Shown: in pieces, positions 1 to 8,106 of the stretch | How the letters are laid out: each line of letters starts with the position of its first letter | Numbering within the stretch: position 1 is the first letter of the stretch | NCBI RefSeq assembly: GCF_001955655.1 | Contig: NZ_MSPW01000008.1 | Coordinates: forward strand, 110,716 to 174,715 | Direction of reading: 5' to 3' | DNA from: Viridibacillus arenosi | GTDB lineage: Bacteria > Bacillota > Bacilli > Bacillales_A > Planococcaceae | DNA: 64,000 nt | Notes under the pieces: generated by a model | What the model was told of the DNA's origin: nothing | The model's input: only the letters and a program-made list of their open reading frames with translations | Database searches by the model: none | Program-made: the position numbers and the translations under genes

Positions 1-89
1 CATTTCTCCGATGAATATCTTCTTTGATTATTTTGAAAAATACTCTATTAATATATATTGTTGATATGCATGTCTAAGCTATATAGATT

Positions 90-1088
90 TTATAAGGGAT
101 TATAGAGTACTTTTTCCTCAAGGTTGAATTTACTTGGATCTAAAATCTTTTGATAGACTGGAGTGTGTATTTGTTTAGCAATTTGAATAATTTTTTCTTT
201 ATTCTCTTCACTAGCTCGCGCTCCTATATACAATTTCTTAGGTGTAGGCATAGATAGAGAGCGCCTTTCTTTATCTTTTAGAGAAATACCTGGTCCCCAG
301 GGGAAAATTAATCTCCACTCTTGTTCGTATTGCCATTGCTTAGACTTAGAAATAGTCGGATATATGCCGAATAAATTATTGTGATTTTTTATATCAGCTA
401 AGGTTTCTAAATAATATATAGTAGCATCAAATAAATCATCTACATAAATTACAGGCTCGAGCATCCTACATCTAACATGTTTAGGACCAAGTAATTTAAA
501 ATCATATTCGATACAAAAACCTGTATGATTTTCTGCATAATGGCTCCATAATAGAATATTATTGTTAACTTCACTAAAACATATAATTAAATTACCTGTA
601 TTAGCACTAGTCCTTAACTTATCTATCATTCTTTCGTATTCACTTTCTATACTTTTATCAATTATGCTAGCTAATTCTTTAGCTGTATAAGGCTGATTTT
701 GTATATCAGGATGATGGGCTAGTCCAATTTCAAAAAATTTTAAAGAAGGATTAACATTAGAGAGTATCTCCATTTTTTCTTCTTGTGTAAAAGTAATGCT
801 TAACTTGCTAAATGAAGTTAAATATGTTTCAAAATTTCTTTTGAACTGTTCTGATTTGAAAGTATCAATAGATATAGTCAACCTTGCATCATATGGATCA
901 TTAAACTCGCTAGGGTATGATTGCCATTCAACCTCATTAATTAAATTTTCAATATTATTATCATTAAAAGCTCTATATCTAAAAAAAGAAGAAGGCATAT
1001 TTTTATATTTATAGAGTTGAGCCTCTTCAATTTTTAAATCAGAAGCTTTAATCGGAAAAGCAAGTTTTACATATTCATCTTTCCACAT
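90..1088 (-). CDS. DUF2971 domain-containing protein
   Basis: Cytosolic protein of about 332 residues with the DUF2971 signature. An N-terminal FRYR...FNDPYDA segment (near residues 37-67) is followed by ICFSE...LLWSHYAENHTGFCIEYD near residues 170-195. The biochemical role of the family is unknown; members are often found in accessory or defence-like regions. The ATG at 1088 is preferred because AAGGAGAT lies 7 bases upstream; a TTG two codons earlier would overlap the ribosome binding site. It stands alone, downstream of the terminator that closes the interrupted permease gene. No catalytic residues could be assigned. Confidence 0.85.
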   Translation of the reverse strand: MWKDEYVKLAFPIKASDLKIEEAQLYKYKNMPSSFFRYRAFNDNNIENLINEVEWQSYPSEFNDPYDARLTISIDTFKSEQFKRNFETYLTSFSKLSITFTQEEKMEILSNVNPSLKFFEIGLAHHPDIQNQPYTAKELASIIDKSIESEYERMIDKLRTSANTGNLIICFSEVNNNILLWSHYAENHTGFCIEYDFKLLGPKHVRCRMLEPVIYVDDLFDATIYYLETLADIKNHNNLFGIYPTISKSKQWQYEQEWRLIFPWGPGISLKDKERRSLSMPTPKKLYIGARASEENKEKIIQIAKQIHTPVYQKILDPSKFNLEEKVLYNPL

Positions 1089-1175
1089 AGGCAAATCTCC
1101 TTCATTTATTAAACAATTAAATTAATTAATTTCTTTATATTTACTATATAGTAAAATGCAGGTTTTTGTACATAG

Positions 1176-1207
1176 TAAAAACCGACAACAACAATTAATT
1201 GTCGGTT
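1176..1207 (-). terminator. Rho-independent terminator after the permease C-terminal half
   Basis: The 9-bp perfect stem AACCGACAA/TTGTCGGTT has a 10-base loop and is followed on the minus strand by a run of T. It lies about 20 bases after the permease stop codon. Confidence 0.7.
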
Positions 1208-1226
1208 ACATTTATTCTAGAAAAAA

Positions 1227-2072
1227 TCACATGTCTTTTATATGTGTTAGTGTTCCGCCACCGATCCAGATTGCTGTAATCTGTCCGAGCGCAGTTAAAG
1301 TATCGGCGCCACTTCCAATTGCATTGCCAAACAAGCTTCCGACGGAACCTGCTAATGAAATACCTGAGAATCCTGAACCATCTAATCCAGTAATTGCGCC
1401 AACGACTGATAAAGTAACGGCTGCAATTTCCTTCGTTAAAGGAACTACGGAAGCTAATCCAACACCTAAATCATTAACAATACCGTGAGAGGCATTCGGT
1501 AAAAAGTCACCGATGATTTTTGTGAAACCCGAATCACCTAGATAGAAGAAGGCAGCAATAGGAATAACAGGTCCAAATACTTTAAAACCAAATTGGAAGC
1601 CATGTATTAGATAGCTTGTAGTCTTTTCAAGTCCTTGTTTTTTGTGGGCTACAACGGATAGAATGAGTAAAATAAAGACGGCAGTACCGCCGATTAATGC
1701 TGTCGCATCCCCACCTTGCAACTTTAAAATGGACATTGCTACGACATCTGCTAAGAAAGCAATTGGAATGATAATTGCAAAGAACTGCTTTTGTCTAAGA
1801 GTGAGCAATTTTTCATCTTTTTCCTGTTCTTCATTTGAATCGTTTGTTCCAGTTAATTCGATTGTACCGCGCTTCATATCACGTTTTAATAATATAAACG
1901 CAGTAATAGTCGTAACAAGACCCATTACAATGACGAGTGGAATACTTGCGGAAATGACATCTCCGACTGGTAACCCAGCTGCATCAGCAGTAAGCTTAGG
2001 AGCACCTTGAATGACAAAATCACTTGATAAAGCAATACCATGACCAAATAAGTTCATCGCCATCGCTACACC
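1227..2072 (-). CDS. GntP-family gluconate-type permease, C-terminal half (gene interrupted)
   Basis: This is the C-terminal ~280 residues of a GntP-family H+/gluconate-type symporter, with several hydrophobic helices and the family stretch AMNLFGHGIALSSDF at its start. It has no start region of its own. The N-terminal half lies at 13668-14207 on the same strand. Both halves contain the core GGTGTAGCGA in the same codon phase (GVA), so joining them there gives LGVAMAMNLFGHG without a break and a protein of about 427 residues. The family normally continues some 40 residues past GGGTL, whereas here it ends THIKDM, so the extreme C-terminus may be altered. It is presumably unexpressed while the element is inserted. 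Confidence 0.85.
   Translation of the reverse strand, partial: GVAMAMNLFGHGIALSSDFVIQGAPKLTADAAGLPVGDVISASIPLVIVMGLVTTITAFILLKRDMKRGTIELTGTNDSNEEQEKDEKLLTLRQKQFFAIIIPIAFLADVVAMSILKLQGGDATALIGGTAVFILLILSVVAHKKQGLEKTTSYLIHGFQFGFKVFGPVIPIAAFFYLGDSGFTKIIGDFLPNASHGIVNDLGVGLASVVPLTKEIAAVTLSVVGAITGLDGSGFSGISLAGSVGSLFGNAIGSGADTLTALGQITAIWIGGGTLTHIKDM
2063..2072. repeat. Attachment core, left junction
   Basis: TCGCTACACC on the plus strand, encoding the GVA codons of the permease in reverse. It is identical to 13760-13769. An arm ACTAAAAGAACCTTT lies at 2080-2094 inside the element. Confidence 0.7.
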
Positions 2073-2130
2073 TAGTGTGACTAAAAGAACCTTTTAAATG
2101 AAATGTAATATTTAAGAGGTTCTTTATGTA

Positions 2131-3579
2131 TCATCGTAATTTAACTTCTTTAATATCCACGGAAGGAGAATTTCCTCTGCCACGTCTATAATCACTTGGA
2201 ACATCCACTACTATTTCCTCAAAAAGTATATTGATAAAGTTCTTTTTATCGTTATCACTAGCTCTATCCCACATTGCAGAAATGTTTTTTGCTTGTTCGA
2301 TTATTTGCGATGTATCTTTTACATTTTTTTTAGACGAAAGATTTTTCACTTGTTCTATTAATAGGTTTTCTTCTTTAAGTACTTGTGACATCATCTCAGA
2401 ATAGTCTTTATGGGTCATTATCCCATCGCCAAGAGCTAGCATCCAATTTTTCTTTCTTTTTTTGATTATATTGAGTTGTTTTTCAATTTCAGCAATTATT
2501 AAATCATTATTTTGTACTGAGACTGATTCTTCCAGATTAGGTACTATTGAATTAATGAAACTTTCTGGATTATCAGTAGATAATCCTTTAAGAAATTCAC
2601 TAATAAGTGCTTTTTCGGTGAATATTGGCAAATCACATGTTCCCTTATTTTTTTTCCCGATACAAATGTAGTGTTTTGTACCTCTTTCTTTTTTAAATTG
2701 TCCAGACAAAGCTGAACCACATCTAGCACATCGTAAAACACCACTAAATGGGTAAGGTGAGGTTGCTTTTTTTCCTTCTTTTGTATTAGCTATTCTTCGG
2801 TTTTGTGCTTCATCATAGGTTTCTTCCCTTATAATCGCTGGTATGTGTTCACTTTTAATAATAATTGTTTCGATTCTATTCGAATTATGTCCCCATCTTA
2901 CTTTTCCACAATATACGGGGTTTTCAAGCATTCTAGAAATCGTTCGAATATCCTTATCAATATTAAGTTGTTGTAAATATTTTGCGATTGAGCGTAAGCC
3001 TTTACCATCATTATAAAGTCGGAATATTTCTTTTACTAAAATGGCTTCTTCCTCGTGTATTTCCAATTTTGAATTTATACTCTTATACCCAAAAGGAGCT
3101 TTTGCACCATTTCTTTCTCCAACTTCCGCTTTTTTCCCCATATTTAATAATACACGTTCAGATATTGTTTCGCGTTCCCATTCAGCCATTGCAGCCACAA
3201 GAGTCAAAAAGAATCTTCCTAACGCCGAAGTGGTATCAAATACTTCAGTAACACTCTTTATCATAACTCCATTTTCTTCAAATGTTTTGAGAAGTGTATG
3301 AAGACTACTAACTGATCTAACTAGGCGATCGAGTTTATAGAAGACTACTACATCAAATTTCCCCATTTTAGCATCTTCGATTAATTTTTGCATAGCAGGA
3401 CGATTTAAATCTTTGGCACTATATCCATCATCGATATATGTGTCAACTAAATCCCAGTTTCCTTGGGATTCTATAAATTTTCTTATTTTTTCTTGCTGAG
3501 AGGTTAAACTGTATCCTTCTACCGCTTGTTCATCAGTAGAAACTCGTTCATATTCTACTGTTCTTAAATTATTTTCCAT
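2131..3579 (-). CDS. Large serine site-specific recombinase (SpoIVCA-like)
   Basis: DNA recombinase of about 482 residues, in the size range of skin-element recombinases. An N-terminal resolvase domain (about 8-150) has the catalytic serine in YERVSTDEQ (Ser14) and the YIDDGYSAKDLNRP and FYKLDRLVRS motifs. The recombinase domain follows (about 160-260, APFGYK...YCGKVRWG), then a zinc ribbon (CARCG...CIGKKNKGTC) and a C-terminal coiled coil (about 355-425). The ATG at 3579 is chosen because GAGGTGA lies upstream; the GTG at 3591 overlaps that site. It sits about 60 bp from the attachment core and is the likely integrase/excisionase of the element. Confidence 0.93.
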   Translation of the reverse strand: MENNLRTVEYERVSTDEQAVEGYSLTSQQEKIRKFIESQGNWDLVDTYIDDGYSAKDLNRPAMQKLIEDAKMGKFDVVVFYKLDRLVRSVSSLHTLLKTFEENGVMIKSVTEVFDTTSALGRFFLTLVAAMAEWERETISERVLLNMGKKAEVGERNGAKAPFGYKSINSKLEIHEEEAILVKEIFRLYNDGKGLRSIAKYLQQLNIDKDIRTISRMLENPVYCGKVRWGHNSNRIETIIIKSEHIPAIIREETYDEAQNRRIANTKEGKKATSPYPFSGVLRCARCGSALSGQFKKERGTKHYICIGKKNKGTCDLPIFTEKALISEFLKGLSTDNPESFINSIVPNLEESVSVQNNDLIIAEIEKQLNIIKKRKKNWMLALGDGIMTHKDYSEMMSQVLKEENLLIEQVKNLSSKKNVKDTSQIIEQAKNISAMWDRASDNDKKNFINILFEEIVVDVPSDYRRGRGNSPSVDIKEVKLR

Positions 3580-3746
3580 TAAAAAATTCACCTCAGAAAA
3601 AAATTATAAAAGGTATTCGAATAGCCGGAACTTGAAGCTATTATTTTTCAAATCCAGTTTTGGTTAACAATCACAACATCAGGGACCTTTTAACAATCCA
3701 TTACATAAAATAAAATGGTACATTTCGAAAAGTGGGGGGGAGAAAA

Positions 3747-3899
3747 ATGGAGATAGTAGTTCCAGCAGAAAAGCTTGCTGCTGCGGTGAATAAATACCTC
3801 TTACCAGCAACAATTAGATATTTAGCACAAGAACAAGAAGAATCCGAAGAAGTTACAATATCTAAGAAAACCGAGTTTACACAAATACAAGAGTGTTAA
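3747..3899 (+). CDS. Small protein of unknown function (50 aa)
   Basis: Fifty codons starting MEIVVPAEKLAAAVNKYLLP and ending with Cys, preceded by a G-rich ribosome binding site (GTGGGGGGGAG) and followed at about 150 bp by a terminator. The middle is probably an amphipathic helix and the end is rich in Glu. It is divergent from the recombinase gene within the element. No family recognised; a role tied to the recombinase or to sporulation is only a guess from position. Confidence 0.6.
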   Translation: MEIVVPAEKLAAAVNKYLLPATIRYLAQEQEESEEVTISKKTEFTQIQEC

Positions 3900-4049
3900 A
3901 ATCAGAATGTTTTATAATACGATTATATAATGATTAAAATGCATGCTCTTTTGGATTATTATCAGAGTTTAATATAACAAAATCGTGGCACGGTAATAAA
4001 AGTAAAAGTGATGTGAAATGATGTATGAAATCCAATTAAATACAATTAA

Positions 4050-4087
4050 ACAGACTTGATTTGAAGTGATCAAAGTCTGTTTTTTTA
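4050..4087 (+). terminator. Rho-independent terminator
   Basis: The ACAGACTT...AAGTCTGT stem has one bulge and is followed by seven T on the plus strand. It closes the unit of the 50-residue gene. Confidence 0.65.
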
Positions 4088-4330
4088 TGTATCTTTTTAT
4101 TAGGGTGAAAAGCTAAATTATTATTATTGAAATTTAAATAACTAGCGTAATATAGATGAAATGTTTACATATAATCCCTGGAAAATCTTCATTTAGTAGG
4201 AGTATAATAAACTGCTCAAATAGGCTTGGAGGGTCACTTGGGTAAAAGTGACCTTAAGCATTAAAAATAGAAGAAAGGCTAGAAAGCTTACACAATTAAA
4301 ACTTATGATTTGGTTGTTAATTATTAATCA

Positions 4331-4588
4331 CTAAGTTTGTGTAACTAATTCTACAGCTTTTACTACCAATGGAGTTCCTGCTGTAATTGTGCCAGTAACA
4401 CCGTTAAAAGTTAACTCTGTAGTAGAAACAGTATACGAATCGCCTACCTGTAGTACACCATTTATATAAAAATTATAGTAACCATTTGTTACTACCGGAA
4501 AAGCAGTAGCTGCATTCTCGCTATCATCTAGAAAGGCAGTTGCAAGAACTGTAGTACCGTCAGCAACTGTTAAATTTGCTGCTAACAC
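4331..4588 (-). pseudogene. DUF4183-type domain, 5'-truncated copy
   Basis: The 85 codons read as a DUF4183 domain: LTVADGTTV, NGYYNFYINGVLQ, TFNGVTGTITAGTPLVV. Homology continues upstream of the only start candidate (GTG at 4588) as TRFFNV, then hits a stop codon, and there is no ribosome binding site. It lies just downstream of a complete DUF4183 gene on the same strand, so it looks like a tandem duplicate that has lost its start. Expression as a second cistron cannot be excluded. Confidence 0.55.
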
Positions 4589-4632
4589 ATTAAAAAATCT
4601 TGTGGAAGACCATTAGTTTAGAAGATTTTATA

Positions 4633-5043
4633 TCACATTTGTTGGAATCCCAATGATTCTATAATGATGGGAGTTCCAGCAAAAATTGTTCCATTAAATG
4701 GGTTAATGATAAGTGGATCTGGGGTTACTTTATACGCACCGCCCTCTTGCATCACAGCATTGATGTAAAGATTGACATATCCATTGGGATTAAAAAGTTT
4801 GAATTCTGTTAATGGATTGTTATTATCATCTGTAAATAAATTTGCAGGAATGGTTGCTCCGTTTGTTAAATCAATATCTTCTGTAACAATAAAGAAATAT
4901 CTATTTATTATTGGAATAATAGTTCCTTCAGGGATAACAACTGGAGGAGGTTGAATAGAACCTATATCAATGGCTTTAATACGGGGCCAAAGAACTTGGT
5001 TATTTTCACAGCAACTGTCACAAATCAATTTTTCTGGATCCAT
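4633..5043 (-). CDS. DUF4183 domain-containing protein
   Basis: A protein of 136 residues. A Cys-containing head (MDPEKLICDSCCENN) and a Pro-rich linker lead into a DUF4183 domain from about residue 48: RYFFIVTEDIDLTNGATIPA, NGYVNLYINAVMQ, NGTIFAGTPIIIE. DUF4183 proteins are typical of spore-forming Bacillales; a spore-surface location is inferred from this and from neighbouring exosporium-like genes. An AAGGTGA ribosome binding site precedes the ATG. Confidence 0.85.
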   Translation of the reverse strand: MDPEKLICDSCCENNQVLWPRIKAIDIGSIQPPPVVIPEGTIIPIINRYFFIVTEDIDLTNGATIPANLFTDDNNNPLTEFKLFNPNGYVNLYINAVMQEGGAYKVTPDPLIINPFNGTIFAGTPIIIESLGFQQM

Positions 5044-5394
5044 TTTTTTGTCACCTTCATTCCGTAATATTTTAGTTTTCCGTAAGTTATAGGCGTTTGT
5101 TACTTATAAATTAAGAAAGCTGTTCATTCACTAATATTCTATGAATTAATGTCGGAAGGTGATTGGGAGTACAGAGGAGATAGTGCTGAACATTTTGAGA
5201 AAAAAAGACATTAAAAAGCCACTCTATCGGAAGTGACCAATTATATAATTTATATTTTGAGTTGTAAAAAGTTTGTATAGTTCATATCCTTTGGAAATGA
5301 AAAAAGAGCAATTAAAACATCGCTCTAAAAAACTCATAAAATCTCATGTTCATTGGAATAACCCAGATAATGAATCCTAAAAGTACAACAGGTA

Positions 5395-5550
5395 TCAAAA
5401 GAATTTTAAATATTTTAGGTGAAAAAGAGTCTTTATGAATTTTAAAACGTAGATTCTTACACATATTACAATAAAAACTATTAATAAATTCATCAAAGGT
5501 AAAAAATAAAACAAACTTGTTCCATTTAATAACCATGAAAATATGTCCAT
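5395..5550 (-). CDS. Putative small membrane protein (51 aa)
   Basis: Starts MDIFSWLLNG and contains a hydrophobic stretch of about 20 residues (FLPLMNLLIVFIVICV) followed by a basic tail. GAGGT lies 7 bases upstream of the ATG, which favours this frame. An overlapping longer frame (5312-5599) ends in another hydrophobic segment but has no clear ribosome binding site and runs into a weak terminator-like hairpin at 5303-5326. The two frames could be halves of one frameshifted gene. Function unknown. Confidence 0.4.
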   Translation of the reverse strand: MDIFSWLLNGTSLFYFLPLMNLLIVFIVICVRIYVLKFIKTLFHLKYLKFF

Positions 5551-5760
5551 AACAATACCTCGAAATTTTATTAATGGAACAGTTAAAAATCCCCAGCATT
5601 ATACTGGAGAACGGTTTGTCAGTTTTAAAAAATATTATTTTTCTGGATAGTCCACATGCATTGGCGGTGGAACTAACAAACCTTTAGTTTTACTAAGACG
5701 TAACAATTTTGTTTTTGCTCATTTTATTTAAAGATAAGAATTTGAAGAAATGTACTTAAC

Positions 5761-5777
5761 CTAACGGGTGCTTTAGT
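5761..5777 (+). repeat. 17-bp dispersed repeat, copy 1
   Basis: CTAACGGGTGCTTTAGT, identical to 6854-6870. Nearby, TTCAACTAAA and TTTAGTTGAA (5818-5845) form a hairpin, which suggests remains of a short inverted-repeat element. Confidence 0.5.
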
Positions 5778-6064
5778 ATGAAGATCATTGAGCTGTTCAG
5801 ACAGCACTTTTTTCTTATTCAACTAAATGGGCAGTTTAGTTGAATAAGTGGAAGGTTATTTTAAACAGGACCAAAGTTGAATTTTAAATTTCATCAATAT
5901 ATTGAATGAATATCTGAAAGACTTTGTTCAGGGAGGGTGAATAAATCTGAAAAGAAAAGAGGAGAGGAGTAATTCCTGCGCTTAAGGATTATCACTCCTA
6001 ACTAATGGAGAATCTATTCTTTTGAAGTTTTGAAATGAAGAAAATCATACCGAGTATTTTATCT

Positions 6065-6610
6065 CTAGATAATTGGACTTAACAATTTAAGTACAATAGA
6101 AGCATTTACGTTTATTTGTGTGCCTCCTGCCAAAGTCTGCAGAGTAACTGCTGCAGCAGAAGAATGATTTCTAAGTGTAAGACTACTGCCGGATGCTAAA
6201 GAAATTATTGCCTGACCAGTGTTTTGTTGAGTGCCAGCCCCTGAACCATAGGTTGTTCCCGTAACCGGTGCGCCATTTAAAAATAGTGTGAATTGGTTAG
6301 GCTCAACACCTGATACGACGTAATTAATCTCGTAGATTCCCGGTGTGGTAACAATAATTTGAGAGGTTCCTGGAACGTGGGTAATTCCAGGTGTAACTAT
6401 GCCTGTTGAATCAAAAATAATATCAGCATCTATAGCTACAACCTCAGCACCTAGATTATATATATATCCGTATTCACATAAACCACTACATGTTGTTGTT
6501 ATTGGTATAGGAGACACGCCAGGAATTCCACAGAGTTCAACAGCTCTGAAAGGGCCTATTTGTCTTCCACATAAGCAGGATTGTTTATTGCAGTTATTAC
6601 AGTTATCCAT
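6065..6610 (-). CDS. Exosporium protein with BclA C-terminal-like (TNF-fold) domain
   Basis: A protein of 181 residues. A short Cys/Asn-rich head (MDNCNNCNKQSCLCGR) is followed by an IGPFRAVELCGIPG leader and a C-terminal jelly-roll domain. The domain shows the BclA-C signatures LFLNGAPVTGTTYGSGAG, GQAIISLASGSSLTLRNHSS and TLQTLAGGTQINVNASIVL. There is no collagen-like GXX repeat, so it resembles the ExsF/BxpB-type rather than the filament-type members. Such proteins form trimers on the exosporium of Bacillus spores. Its promoter region matches that of the BclB-like gene at 7422. Confidence 0.88.
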   Translation of the reverse strand: MDNCNNCNKQSCLCGRQIGPFRAVELCGIPGVSPIPITTTCSGLCEYGYIYNLGAEVVAIDADIIFDSTGIVTPGITHVPGTSQIIVTTPGIYEINYVVSGVEPNQFTLFLNGAPVTGTTYGSGAGTQQNTGQAIISLASGSSLTLRNHSSAAAVTLQTLAGGTQINVNASIVLKLLSPII

Positions 6611-6630
6611 TTTTTCACCCCCATTTGTAA

Positions 6631-6663
6631 TATATTATTCATTCAAAAAATGGAGAGAAGGGC
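6631..6663 (-). promoter_or_regulatory. Putative sporulation promoter of the BclA-like gene
   Basis: On the minus strand GCCCTTCTCTCC, then 12 bases, then AATAATATA (8 of 9 to the SigK -10 consensus CATANNNTA), 21 bases upstream of the ATG. The same arrangement with the same 12-base spacing occurs before the BclB-like gene. Confidence 0.45.
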
Positions 6664-6853
6664 AATTGGCTAACAATCTTACTATTAATTAAATCGTTCA
6701 TTTTTGATGTTATATTTATAAAGATAGGGGGTTACATGATTAAACATTTAAATAAATGTAAAGTTACTGCACACTTTGAGGAAACTAATAAATAAGGTAA
6801 TCTATTACTACTTATTATGAATAACCAAGAATTTGTGAAGAATCATACTTAAA

Positions 6854-6870
6854 CTAACGGGTGCTTTAGT
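6854..6870 (+). repeat. 17-bp dispersed repeat, copy 2
   Basis: Identical to 5761-5777. It lies in the 810-bp gap between 6610 and 7422, which otherwise holds only three hairpin terminators and no convincing gene. Confidence 0.5.
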
Positions 6871-6934
6871 GAAATAAGGAGAACAAAAATAATCAAACTT
6901 TATTATAAAAATCTCATACTAACTTAAAAAGGAT

Positions 6935-6973
6935 AAACTCCATTTTTATCAATCATTTTTCAAAATGGAGTTT
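6935..6973. terminator. Hairpin terminator, probably bidirectional
   Basis: The 12-bp stem AAACTCCATTTT/AAAATGGAGTTT lies in the gap downstream (minus strand) of the BclB-like gene. Confidence 0.5.
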
Positions 6974-7103
6974 GTTTAAATTAGCTATTAAATAAAATAC
7001 ATTTTTTAATCAATCCTTATTCTAAAGCTATATCGATAGATTGGAATAAGGATCGATAACTACTTTATCATCTTATTTCAAATCAAGCATTATTCAATAA
7101 TAG

Positions 7104-7132
7104 AAAGGCTTAGGAGATATTCCTAAGCCTTT
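7104..7132. terminator. Hairpin terminator
   Basis: The 12-bp stem AAAGGCTTAGGA/TCCTAAGCCTTT has a short loop. Confidence 0.5.
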
Positions 7133-7289
7133 GTTGGGGGCAATGAAAGAAATGTTATAAAACTAGCATTGGTTTTCTATGTATTCAAAAAGATTCCTTT
7201 CTGTAGCCCTATATACTTGGCACGGAAAGCATCATCTCGCTCATATTCAAATTGCTTTGGCGAAATTATAACTATTTATTTTAGAGAGA

Positions 7290-7330
7290 AAAGCAGGCGA
7301 TTTCCCGATTTTGGGGAAATCGCCTACTTT
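7290..7330. terminator. Terminator after the BclB-like gene
   Basis: The long stem GCAGGCGATTTCCC/GGGAAATCGCCTAC is flanked by A and T runs, about 90 bp beyond the stop codon of the BclB-like gene on the minus strand. Confidence 0.6.
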
Positions 7331-7421
7331 ACTTATTACTTTTGTTTGCAAGTAATTATCGTATTTTACAAAGATAATAATCCTGTATGGTAGGTTTAAT
7401 CTAACTTACGAACATCATCTT

Positions 7422-8024
7422 TTATTCAACATTAATTCCTGCACTTGCATTACCAAGAATAGTAGTAGCAAACCCTGAGGTAGTAACCGAGAACACCATT
7501 AATAAACGATCACCAGCAGCTACTGGCACTGGTGCAACGTTTGCGGTACCAGATGTAATAGTGCCTATTGCGATTGTTGTGAGTGGTGTTAAATTGACAA
7601 ATGCTGGTGTAGGGTTGAAAACATTAGTTCCAGCAACCGCGCGGTAAATTTGTGCTCTGACTTGTGCTGTTCCTGTAACGGTTGCAGTAGCTGTTGCAGA
7701 CAAGGATGCAGATATAGCTGTAATACTACCATCAAGTGGAACTGAAAAGGCTTCCGTTCCAGTAACAGCTGTTAAGTCTATATTAGTCCCAGCAAGAGAT
7801 ATTGCTGAAATAGCCGAGCCAAATCCTACCATACTTGTTGTACTGACTAAGCCACTAGCAAGTGATACTAAAGAAACAGGAACACCCCCTGAGGAAAATG
7901 GGTACATAGTGCCTTTTCTTGGTGCTGGTGTAGTAATACATGCAGCGTCAACAGCTATAAAAGGACCAAGTGAAGTACAATTATTATTATTTGCGTTGCC
8001 GCACATTGAATTATTCATACACAT
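7422..8024 (-). CDS. BclB-like exosporium protein (BclB C-terminal domain)
   Basis: A protein of 200 residues. An Asn/Cys-rich head (MCMNNSMCGNANNNNC) and a SLGPFIAVDAACI leader precede a BclB-type C-terminal domain: GTMYPFSSGGVPVSLVS, GLVSTTSMVGFGSAIS, FSVPLDGSITAISASLS, IGTITSGTANVAPVPV, LLMVFSVTTSG, GNASAGINVE. Members of this family are exosporium glycoprotein ends. The collagen-like middle of classical BclB is absent. A GGGGGTG ribosome binding site precedes the ATG. Its leader resembles the IGPFRAVELC leader of the BclA-like neighbour. Confidence 0.88.
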   Translation of the reverse strand: MCMNNSMCGNANNNNCTSLGPFIAVDAACITTPAPRKGTMYPFSSGGVPVSLVSLASGLVSTTSMVGFGSAISAISLAGTNIDLTAVTGTEAFSVPLDGSITAISASLSATATATVTGTAQVRAQIYRAVAGTNVFNPTPAFVNLTPLTTIAIGTITSGTANVAPVPVAAGDRLLMVFSVTTSGFATTILGNASAGINVE

Positions 8025-8045
8025 TTTTACACCCCCTTTCTCCTT

Positions 8046-8078
8046 TATTCTATTCCGTTAAGATTAGGGGGAAAGGGC
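8046..8078 (-). promoter_or_regulatory. Putative sporulation promoter of the BclB-like gene
   Basis: On the minus strand GCCCTTTCCCCC, then 12 bases, then AATAGAATA (8 of 9 to CATANNNTA), 22 bases upstream of the ATG. It is aligned base for base in layout with the promoter at 6631-6663. Confidence 0.45.
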
Positions 8079-8106
8079 AGTTTCCTAAATGGTCCACAAT
8101 TTTAAA

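Noticed and set aside
796..1014. Open frame of 72 codons on the plus strand
   Set aside because: Lies wholly opposite the DUF2971 gene, with no ribosome binding site or recognisable protein.
7169..7393. Open frame of 74 codons between the exosporium-like genes
   Set aside because: Reads through a strong terminator hairpin, has no ribosome binding site, and its composition is not protein-like.
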